Assembly: GCA_002011415.1 (NCBI GenBank)
Contig: MTNI01000133.1
Coordinates: 1-5,321 of the forward strand
Length of the DNA: 5,321 nucleotides
From: Candidatus Acetothermia bacterium JdFR-47
GTDB taxonomy: Bacteria > Bipolaricaulota > Bipolaricaulia > Bipolaricaulales > Bipolaricaulaceae
Direction of reading: 5' to 3'
The translations under genes were made by a program, and so were the position numbers. The notes beneath the pieces are model-generated. The model had not been told where the DNA came from. It saw nothing but the letters and a program-made list of their open reading frames with translations, and ran no database searches. This document shows positions 1 through 5,102 of this stretch, piece after piece. Every line of letters starts with the position of its first letter. Position 1 is the stretch's first letter.

Positions 1-81
1 TTTGGGGAGGGCCTTTCCCAGGAGGTGTCCCGGGCAGTCCCCCGGGCGGTGGCGGAGGTGATGAAGTGGCTCACGAGCTGA
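1..81 (+). CDS. C-terminal end of a probable hydrogenase maturation protease (partial)
   Basis: Frame 1 is open from the left edge to a TGA at 79-81, giving 26 residues that begin FGEGLSQEV and end VMKWLTS. The pattern GLS-x-EV-x-x-AVP-x-AV followed by a short hydrophobic helix resembles the C-terminus of the HycI/HoxM family. These endopeptidases trim the large subunit of [NiFe] hydrogenases after metal insertion. The catalytic metal-binding residues of that family would lie upstream and cannot be checked here. The reading frame overlaps the next gene's start by 16 bases and carries that gene's Shine-Dalgarno site, so it is probably in the same operon. The identification rests on a short tail remembered from the family and is moderate at best; any protein ending in a similar helix is an alternative. 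Confidence 0.5.
   Translation, partial: FGEGLSQEVSRAVPRAVAEVMKWLTS
54..62 (+). promoter_or_regulatory. Strong Shine-Dalgarno site for the HdrC-like gene
   Basis: GGAGGTGAT is a nine-base match to the usual anti-SD end of 16S rRNA. It sits inside the end of the preceding gene, with 7 bases between GGAGG and the GTG at 66. It decides the GTG start of the HdrC-like gene over internal candidates. Confidence 0.75.
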
Positions 82-470
82 GGCTCACAGGGGAGAGGCT
101 CACCGGGGAGCTCGTGGCCAAGGTGGAGGAGCTTTCCGGGGAGAACCTGTATGCTTGTTTCCAGTGCGGAAAGTGCTCCGCCGGGTGTCTTTTCGCCGAT
201 CACATGGACCTTCTCCCCAGCCAGGTGCTGCGCCTGGTGCAACTCGGGGACGAGGATGTCCTCTCGGCCCAAGCGCCGTGGGTGTGCGCTTCCTGCCTCG
301 CCTGTGCCGTGCGCTGCCCGAAAGGGGTGGACATCGCCAAGGTGATGGAGGCAATCCGGCTCATCTCCCTACGCAAAGGGGAGCCGCACCTTTCCCCTCG
401 GGCCCTAGCCAAAGAGGAGCGCCTGCCCCAGATCGCTCTGGTGGGCGCGTTTAGGAAGATGACCCCATGA
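66..470 (+). CDS. hdrC: HdrC-like dicluster [4Fe-4S] electron-transfer protein
   Basis: A 134-residue soluble protein with two cysteine motifs for [4Fe-4S] clusters: C31-x2-C34-x2-C37-x3-C41 and C74-x2-C77-x2-C80-x3-C84-P. In heterodisulfide reductase, HdrC has this layout and passes electrons to HdrB, and the HdrB-like gene follows directly through an ATGA overlap at 467-470. The GTG start at 66 is chosen because of the SD site at 54-62. The protein is short compared with typical HdrC (roughly 180 residues as I recall), and the first motif lacks the usual proline after its last cysteine (CLF instead of CP). No signal peptide or membrane segment is seen, so it is probably cytoplasmic. I infer that it is a subunit of the fumarate reductase-type complex encoded here; it could equally serve another Hdr-like complex or the hydrogenase suggested upstream. 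The family call is firm and the partner assignment is inferred. Confidence 0.85.
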   Translation: MAHELRLTGERLTGELVAKVEELSGENLYACFQCGKCSAGCLFADHMDLLPSQVLRLVQLGDEDVLSAQAPWVCASCLACAVRCPKGVDIAKVMEAIRLISLRKGEPHLSPRALAKEERLPQIALVGAFRKMTP

Positions 471-1348
471 AGAGGATTCCTTACTTCCCTGGCTGCGGAC
501 TGAAGGACCAAGCGCGAGGGTTCGAACTCGCGGCCCTCGCGGCCATGGAGCGGCTCGGCTATGAGCTCGCCGAGCTTCCGCGCTGGAACTGCTGTGGCAC
601 CGTGTATTCGCTCGCCAGCGACGACCTCATGCGGCACCTGGCGCCCATTCGCAACCTCATCCGGGTGCAGGAGCTCGGCGAGTCGCGCCTTGTCACCCTG
701 TGCTCCATGTGCTTCGGCACCCTCAAGCGTTCAGCCCAGTTTGTGGAGGAGGACTCCGAACGTCTGGCCACGATAAACGCGTTCATGGACGAGGAGGACG
801 ATTACCAAGGCGGGGTAGAGGTGCTGCATCTCCTCGCGGTTTTGCGGGACGAGGTCGGCTACGAGGCGATCGAGGAGGCCGTGGAGCGCCCCCTTGAGGG
901 GCTCAAGGTCGCTCCCTACTACGGCTGCATGCTCCTCCGGCCCCGAGGGCTTGGGGTGGACGACCCTGATCATCCCCGGGTCATGGAGGAGCTGCTTTCC
1001 GCCCTGGGGGCGGAGGTGGTGGACCACCCCTACAAGGTGGAATGCTGTGGGTCCTACCTCACCGCGGGGCGGGCGGACGTGGTGGAAGCCCGGGTGGCGG
1101 CGATCGCCGGGGCGGCTGTGCAGAGGGGTGCCGACCTCATCGCCACGAGCTGCCCCTTATGCCAGTTCAACCTAGACACACGGCTTTCCCAAGCCGCCGG
1201 GCGGCGAGGGACCCCTTCGATTCCTAGCGTCTACTTCACCCAGCTCCTCGCCCTCGCCCTGGGGGCGGATCCCCACCTTGGGGAGCAAGCGATCGACCCC
1301 CGGCCCGTACTCGCCGCCCGGGGGTTTCTCTCGGAGGTGAGAGGATGA
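467..1348 (+). CDS. hdrB: HdrB-like CCG-domain iron-sulfur subunit
   Basis: A 293-residue protein with two complete CCG (cysteine-rich) domains. The first has C10, C42-C43-G and C79-x2-C82; the second has C154, C193-C194-G and C229-x2-C232. The gaps (31 and 35 residues, then 38 and 34) match the C-x31-39-CC-x35-36-C-x2-C pattern of HdrB and of the C-terminal half of TfrB. In methanogen HdrB these motifs hold two noncubane [4Fe-4S] clusters that cleave the CoM-S-S-CoB disulfide. No membrane segment is seen. The start is the ATG of an ATGA overlap with hdrC, preceded by AGGAAG at 453-458; the stop overlaps the next gene in the same way. In this operon it probably forms the thiol/disulfide or other two-electron site of a fumarate reductase-type complex. 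The physiological thiol or quinone partner cannot be told from sequence. CCG-domain proteins also occur in lactate and glycolate oxidases (LutA, GlcF), but the neighbours favour an Hdr/Tfr role. Confidence 0.88.
   Translation: MKRIPYFPGCGLKDQARGFELAALAAMERLGYELAELPRWNCCGTVYSLASDDLMRHLAPIRNLIRVQELGESRLVTLCSMCFGTLKRSAQFVEEDSERLATINAFMDEEDDYQGGVEVLHLLAVLRDEVGYEAIEEAVERPLEGLKVAPYYGCMLLRPRGLGVDDPDHPRVMEELLSALGAEVVDHPYKVECCGSYLTAGRADVVEARVAAIAGAAVQRGADLIATSCPLCQFNLDTRLSQAAGRRGTPSIPSVYFTQLLALALGADPHLGEQAIDPRPVLAARGFLSEVRG
1333..1341 (+). promoter_or_regulatory. Shine-Dalgarno site for the FrdB-like gene
   Basis: GGAGGTGAG lies within the last codons of the HdrB-like gene, 7 bases (counted from GGAGG) before the ATG at 1345. 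It supports that start and re-initiation at the ATGA overlap. Confidence 0.7.
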
Positions 1349-2028
1349 AGCCTGAGCAGGAGATGGTCACCGTCTACATCATGGGCAAGGCGTACCAAGT
1401 CCCGGCTGGGCTCACCATCATGAAGGCCATGGAGTACGCGGGGTACCGTTTGGTGCGGGGGGTGGGCTGCCGCGGTGGCTTCTGCGGGGCCTGCGCCACC
1501 GTGTATCGCCTCGCAGGGGACTACCGGCTGTATGCCGATCTTGCCTGCCAGACCACCGTACAGGACGGGATGTACATCGCCCAGCTTCCTTTCACCCCCG
1601 GAGAACGCGCTCCTTATCGCCTTGAGGATCTCTCCCCGGAGGAGAACCCTCTGCTTGCCCTTTATCCCGAGATCGCCCGCTGCGTTTCCTGCAACACATG
1701 TACCAAGGCCTGTCCCCAGGACCTCGAGGTGATGGATTACATTCAGGCCGCCCTGCGAGGGGATATCGCCAAGGCGGCCGAGCTCTCCTTCGACTGTATT
1801 CAGTGTGGCCTTTGTGCCATGCGCTGCCCGGCGGAAATCGTCCACTACCACGTAGGGCAGCTCGCAAGGCGCTTGTACGGGGCCTACCTCGCCCCCCGGG
1901 CCGAGCACCTGGCCAAGAGGGTGCAGGAGATCGAACAGGGTGTATTCGACGAGGAGCTGGATCGGCTGGTCAAGATGGGCCGGGAGGAGCTGGTCGAAAA
2001 ATACCGGGCGCGGGATATCGAGCCCTAG
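1345..2028 (+). CDS. frdB: Fumarate reductase/TfrB-type iron-sulfur subunit ([2Fe-2S] + two [4Fe-4S])
   Basis: A 227-residue soluble protein. Residues about 7-90 form a ferredoxin-like [2Fe-2S] domain with C42-x4-C47-x2-C50 and C68 (GCRGGFCGAC). Residues about 105-170 form an alpha-helical dicluster domain with C113-x2-C116-x2-C119-x3-C123-P and C151-x2-C154-x2-C157-x3-C161-P. This is the SdhB/FrdB order, but all eight cysteines of the second domain are present, so two [4Fe-4S] clusters are expected instead of the [4Fe-4S] plus [3Fe-4S] pair of classical FrdB. The last 60 or so residues are charged and probably helical. In TfrB of methanogens a similar segment is fused to an HdrB domain; here HdrB is the separate upstream gene. 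The likely role is to wire electrons between the HdrB-like subunit and the FAD of the flavoprotein encoded next. The start is the ATG of the ATGA overlap; the stop (TAG) lies inside the SD site for the next gene. Confidence 0.85.
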   Translation: MKPEQEMVTVYIMGKAYQVPAGLTIMKAMEYAGYRLVRGVGCRGGFCGACATVYRLAGDYRLYADLACQTTVQDGMYIAQLPFTPGERAPYRLEDLSPEENPLLALYPEIARCVSCNTCTKACPQDLEVMDYIQAALRGDIAKAAELSFDCIQCGLCAMRCPAEIVHYHVGQLARRLYGAYLAPRAEHLAKRVQEIEQGVFDEELDRLVKMGREELVEKYRARDIEP

Positions 2029-2032
2029 GAGG
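2027..2032 (+). promoter_or_regulatory. Shine-Dalgarno site fixing the GTG start of the flavoprotein gene
   Basis: AGGAGG overlaps the upstream TAG stop (2026-2028) and stands 5 bases before the GTG at 2038. It is the only good ribosome-binding site for the flavoprotein. No comparable site precedes possible starts in the downstream frame (for example GTG 2229), which supports 2038 as the original start of the whole gene. Confidence 0.75.
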
Positions 2033-2037
2033 CGGAA

Positions 2038-2328
2038 GTGGCGGACGTGTACCCGAAGAGCATGCGGGAGTCGATCGAGCGGGTGGAGGCCACCCGACCG
2101 GGGCGCTTGGAGGTGGAACCCCCCCGGATGTCCTTGGAGGAGCGGGAGGAGGTCCTCCGGAAGTACCACCCCGATTACAAGGAGGAGGGAAAGCGCCCGC
2201 TGAAGGTGGGACGAGCACCGGCGAGCGCGTGCCCCATGAGGTGGCGGACCTCCTCGAGGCCTACCCCCTCCTTGACCCCGATTCCGTGGACCTTAAGCAA
2301 ATCGACTACGACGTGGACGTGCTCGTGA
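2038..2328 (+). CDS. Flavoprotein N-terminal fragment as literally read (96 codons before stop)
   Basis: This is what a ribosome would make from GTG 2038 without a frame change: 96 residues ending at TGA 2326-2328. The first 58 residues are acidic/basic and probably helical (for example MSLEEREEVLRKYHPDY), and they resemble the N-terminal extension I recall from FrdA-like flavoproteins of anaerobic bacteria. The remaining 38 residues are rich in S, T, P and W and look like out-of-frame noise, because the same DNA in the -1 frame encodes the conserved stretch ERVPHEVADLLE and the FAD-binding strand. I therefore treat it as the 5' part of the flavoprotein gene, not as a separate small gene. Confidence 0.6.
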   Translation: MADVYPKSMRESIERVEATRPGRLEVEPPRMSLEEREEVLRKYHPDYKEEGKRPLKVGRAPASACPMRWRTSSRPTPSLTPIPWTLSKSTTTWTCS

Positions 2329-3695
2329 TCGGGGGTGGGGGGGCCGGCACGGTGGCGGCCCTATGGGCCAACGAATCGGGCATCCCCGCCGATCGGATCC
2401 TCATCGCCACCAAGCTCCGCCACGGCGACTCCAACTCCGTGATGGCCCAAGGGGGGATCCAGGCCGCCGACAAGGAGAGCGACTCTCCGGCCATTCACTT
2501 CCTGGACGTGATGGGCGGCGGGCACTTCGCCAATGATCCCGAGCTCGTGCGGGCGCTGGTGCGGGACGCCCCCATGATCATCCATTGGCACGAACGGCTC
2601 GGCGTCATGTACGACAAGGAGCCGGATGGGACCATGGTCACCATCCACGGGGGCGGCACCTCCCGCAAAAGGATGCACTCGGCCAAGGACTACACCGGGC
2701 TTGAGATCATGCGGGTGCTGCGGGACGAGGCCCGCTGCCGCGGGATCCCGGTGGTGGAGTTCGCCCCCGCTGTGGAGCTCCTCACCGACCGGAAGGGGCA
2801 GGTCGCCGGGGCGATCCTGTGGAACCTGGAGACCGAGCAGTATCTGGTGGTGCGGGCCAAGGCCACGGTGCTTGCCACCGGCGGCTGGGGCCGGCTCCAC
2901 ATCCAGGGCTTCCCCACCACCAACCACTACGGGGCCACGGCCGATGGGCTGGTGCTTGCCTACCGGGTAGGGGCGAGGCTGCGGGATCTGGATTCAGTGC
3001 AGTATCACCCCACCGGGGCCGCCTTCCCCGAGCAGATCGTGGGCCTCCTCATCACGGAGAAAGTGCGGGGTCTGGGAGCCCAGCCCGTCAACCGCGACGG
3101 GGAGCTCTTCGTCCATCCCTTGGAGCCGCGGGACGTGGAGGCAGGGGCGTTTATCCGGGAGTGCGCCTCCAAGAAGGCCGGCGGTCGGGAGATGGGGGTG
3201 GTCACCCCCACTGGGATGGTGGGGGTGTGGCTCGATACCCCGATGATCGACATCATCCATGGGGAGGGCACGTTCAAGAAGAACCTGGCCGGCATCTTCC
3301 GCCTCTACAGCCGGTTCGGCATCGATCCCACCCGGGATCCGATCCTCGTCTACCCCACGCTTCACTACCAAAACGGGGGCGTGGCCATCGATGCCAGCGG
3401 CTGGACCGGGGTGCCGGGCCTGTTCGCCGGAGGAGAGGTGGAAGGCGGGGTGCATGGGAAGAACCGCCTCATGGGGAACTCGCTCCTCGATTACAACGTG
3501 TTCGGCCGTAGGGCAGGGATCTCCGCCGCCGAGTGGGCGAAGCGCGTAAAGCTCGGGGCCCTCACCCTGGCTCACGTGGAGCGTTACATCGAGGCTCTGC
3601 GCGAGGCCGGGGTGCCAGAGGACCGCAAGGCCCCTCTGCTCCTCCCCGACTACCGGGGCGAGCGGGCCCTAGCGCGAATGGTGGACCTCCTATGA
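2038..3695 (+). CDS. frdA: Fumarate reductase/succinate dehydrogenase-type flavoprotein, interrupted by a one-base frameshift
   Basis: Catalytic FAD subunit for fumarate/succinate interconversion. Translation starts at GTG 2038 (SD at 2027-2032). The frame is lost near 2208-2211, then runs in the -1 frame to TGA 3693-3695; adding one G to the GGG at 2208-2210 gives a continuous 552-residue protein. In that repaired numbering there is an N-terminal extension of about 90 residues, then a dinucleotide-binding motif VIGGGGAG (G99-G104) and AQGGI at 137-141. The substrate-site residues of FrdA/SdhA are present: H324 in HPTG, T340-E341, R365 in PRD, H443 in LHY and R477 in HGKNR. Asn133 stands where classical FrdA has the histidine that binds FAD covalently, so FAD is probably noncovalent, as in L-aspartate oxidase. 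Only 75 residues follow R477, so the C-terminal helical domain of E. coli FrdA is largely missing. No twin-arginine signal is seen. L-aspartate oxidase is an alternative, but the FrdB-HdrB-HdrC neighbours favour a Tfr/Frd-type enzyme. Confidence 0.88.
2203..2222 (+). other. Frameshift junction in the flavoprotein gene
   Basis: Frame 1 makes sense up to L-K-V-G (codons to 2211), and frame 3 makes sense from T-G-E-R (from 2217). The two are joined cleanly if the GGG run at 2208-2210 were GGGG, which reads K-V-G-T-S-T-G-E-R. The cause could be a missing base in a G run (sequencing or assembly), a true mutation, or -1 ribosomal frameshifting. The local bases GGTGGGA do not form a classical X-XXY-YYZ slippery heptamer. 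SD-like GGAGGAGG at 2181-2188 lies about 17 bases upstream, rather far for a stimulator. Confidence 0.85.
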
Positions 3696-3958
3696 CAAAG
3701 CAGGCTGTGGAGAAGGCCAAGCGCTGGCAGGTTCCCGAGGGCGCGATCTACGTCCTGGAGGACGTATGCAAAGGGTGTGGCTTTTGTATTGAGTTCTGTC
3801 CGAGGAAGGTCCTCGCCAGGGCCGAGCACTACAACGCCAAGGGGTACCACCCCCCCGAGGTGGTGGACCCGGAGGCGTGCGTGCTGTGTGGGTTCTGTGA
3901 GCTCGTGTGCCCAGACTTCTCCATCTGGACCGAGAAGGAGGAAGGTGATGCCGGCTAA
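3692..3958 (+). CDS. korD: 2-oxoglutarate:ferredoxin oxidoreductase delta subunit (ferredoxin-type, KorD)
   Basis: An 88-residue two-[4Fe-4S] ferredoxin with C26-x2-C29-x2-C32-x3-C36-P and C63-x2-C66-x2-C69-x3-C73-P, separated by a 26-residue linker. This is the layout of the delta subunit of 2-oxoacid:ferredoxin oxidoreductases, which relays electrons between the TPP/[4Fe-4S] beta subunit and free ferredoxin. The ATG at 3692 is chosen because it makes an ATGA overlap with the flavoprotein stop and places the ferredoxin domain near the N-terminus. The same frame is open further upstream to 3533, but that stretch lies over the flavoprotein gene and has a frame-shadow composition. The SD before 3692 is weak (GGTGG at 3680-3684), so translation probably depends on coupling. 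It overlaps korA by 11 bases. The KorD identity comes mainly from the korA-korB context; by sequence alone it would be a generic dicluster ferredoxin. Confidence 0.88.
   Translation: MTKQAVEKAKRWQVPEGAIYVLEDVCKGCGFCIEFCPRKVLARAEHYNAKGYHPPEVVDPEACVLCGFCELVCPDFSIWTEKEEGDAG
3935..3941 (+). promoter_or_regulatory. Shine-Dalgarno site for korA
   Basis: AAGGAGG lies inside the 3' end of korD, 6 bases before the ATG at 3948. It selects that ATG over the in-frame upstream extension (open back to 3777), which overlaps most of korD. Confidence 0.75.
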
Positions 3959-5102
3959 AGCGATCCTCTCCGGGGTGCACTTCATGAACGGGGACGAGGC
4001 CGTCGCCGAAGGGGCGATCGCAGCCGGGTGTCGGTTCTTCGCCGCCTACCCCATTACCCCCCAGTCCGAGATCGCCGAGAGGATGGCCAGGCGCCTCCCC
4101 CAGGTCGGGGGCATGTTCATCCAGATGGAGGACGAGCTTGCGGCCATGGCAGCCGTGGTGGGAGCGGCTTGGGGCGGGGCCAAGGCCATGACCGCCACTT
4201 CCGGCCCCGGATTCTCATTGATGATGGAGAACCTGGGCCTGGCCATCATGACCGAGACCCCGTGTGTCCTGGTGAACGTCCAGCGCGGGGCCCCCTCCAC
4301 CGGCCTTCCCACCCTGGTGGGCCAGGGGGACATGATGCAGGCCCGCTGGGGATCGCATGGCCACTATGAGATCATCGCCCTGTGCCCCTCCTCTCCTCAG
4401 GAGGCGTTCGATCTCACCGTGCGGGCGTTCGCCCTTTCCGAACGGTTCCGGGTGCCGGTCCTCCTCATGACGGACGAGGTGGTGGGGCACATGTACGAGC
4501 GGGTGGAGATCCCGGAGGAGGTTCCGGAGGCCCCCCGTCGGAAGCCCAAGGTCCCTCCGGAGGACTTCCTGCCCTACGGGCCTGAGGAGGACCTGGTCCC
4601 GCCCATGGCCTGTGCCGGGGATGGCTACCGGATCCACGTCACCGGACTCACCCACGACGAGCGGGGGTATCCGGACATGTCCGCCGAGGCCCACGATCGG
4701 CTCGTCAAGCGCTTGTGCGAGAAGATCCTGCGCTACCGAGAGGAATTCACCTTCTACGAGGAGGTGGGGCTCGAGGACGCCGAGGTAGCGCTTGTCTCCT
4801 ACGGCATCTCGGCGCGGGTGGCCCATGGGGCGATGGAGATCGCGAGGAGGCGTGGCATCAAGGTCGGCCTCCTTAGGCTCATCACCGCCTGGCCGTTCCC
4901 GGAGGAGCGGGTGCGGAAGTTGGCCGAGGAGGTGGCCGGCATCGTGGTGGTGGAGATCAACCTGGGCCAGATCGCGCGGGAGGTGGAGCGGACGGCGTGC
5001 GGACGCGTCCCGGTGGTGGGGGTGTACCATGCTGGAGGCCGCATTCACACCCCGGAGGAGGTCCTCGCCGGGATCGAGGAGGTGCTTAAGAATGCCGCTT
5101 AA
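3948..5102 (+). CDS. korA: 2-oxoglutarate:ferredoxin oxidoreductase subunit alpha (KorA)
   Basis: A 384-residue alpha subunit, about the usual size for KorA. With KorB it catalyses ferredoxin-dependent interconversion of 2-oxoglutarate + CoA and succinyl-CoA + CO2. Visible family motifs are YPITP (34-38) near the N-terminus, QMEDELAA (59-66), TSGPG (84-88) and QRGAPSTGLPT (112-122), followed by GQGDMMQARWGSHGHYE and, further on, TGLTHDERGYP. The C-terminal third (from about VALVSYGISARVA) is the transketolase C-terminal-like domain. The GLTHDERGYP segment and the separate delta, alpha and beta genes favour a 2-oxoglutarate enzyme over pyruvate oxidoreductase. A branched-chain or other 2-oxoacid substrate cannot be excluded without the full beta and gamma genes. 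The start at ATG 3948 follows AAGGAGG by 6 bases. The gene overlaps korD and korB by 11 bases each. It is cytoplasmic, with no truncation or missing motif seen. Confidence 0.93.
   Translation: MPAKAILSGVHFMNGDEAVAEGAIAAGCRFFAAYPITPQSEIAERMARRLPQVGGMFIQMEDELAAMAAVVGAAWGGAKAMTATSGPGFSLMMENLGLAIMTETPCVLVNVQRGAPSTGLPTLVGQGDMMQARWGSHGHYEIIALCPSSPQEAFDLTVRAFALSERFRVPVLLMTDEVVGHMYERVEIPEEVPEAPRRKPKVPPEDFLPYGPEEDLVPPMACAGDGYRIHVTGLTHDERGYPDMSAEAHDRLVKRLCEKILRYREEFTFYEEVGLEDAEVALVSYGISARVAHGAMEIARRRGIKVGLLRLITAWPFPEERVRKLAEEVAGIVVVEINLGQIAREVERTACGRVPVVGVYHAGGRIHTPEEVLAGIEEVLKNAA
5078..5084 (+). promoter_or_regulatory. Shine-Dalgarno site for korB
   Basis: GGAGGTG near the end of korA stands 7 bases before ATG 5092. 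The alternative in-frame ATG at 5149 (Met20, where many KorB proteins begin) has no such site, so 5092 is preferred. Confidence 0.75.

Noticed and set aside
30..47. CCCGGG repeated within 18 bases near the left edge
   Set aside because: It falls in Arg/Pro/Ala codons of the upstream gene, with no promoter or operator context; chance in GC-rich DNA.
2029..2037. Search for promoter or terminator in the only intergenic gap
   Set aside because: The gap is 9 bases and is used up by the Shine-Dalgarno site and spacer; no regulatory element fits.
1231..2169. 312-codon open frame on the minus strand
   Set aside because: It lies opposite the end of hdrB, all of the FrdB-like gene and the start of the flavoprotein. 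It has no recognisable motif and is rich in L, H, G and P, as expected for antisense shadow in GC-rich DNA.
1698..2210. Long in-frame extension upstream of the flavoprotein core (frame open from 1698)
   Set aside because: It overlaps the FrdB-like gene, whose cysteine motifs are clearly in another frame. The extension is G/R/P-rich noise, and the true N-terminus is better explained by GTG 2038 plus a frameshift.
2205..2211. Possible programmed -1 slippery site (GGTGGGA)
   Set aside because: It does not fit X-XXY-YYZ, tandem re-pairing would be poor, and the upstream SD-like GGAGGAGG is farther than usual. A missing base is the simpler explanation, though this is kept open in the findings.
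2361..2927. 188-codon open frame on the minus strand
   Set aside because: It is antisense to the flavoprotein core; the plus strand carries conserved catalytic motifs, so this is a shadow.
3191..3206. Perfect 7-bp inverted repeat GGGGGTG-GT-CACCCCC
   Set aside because: It lies in the middle of the flavoprotein gene, has only a 2-base loop and no following T-run. It comes from Gly/Val/Thr/Pro codons, so it is not taken as a terminator.
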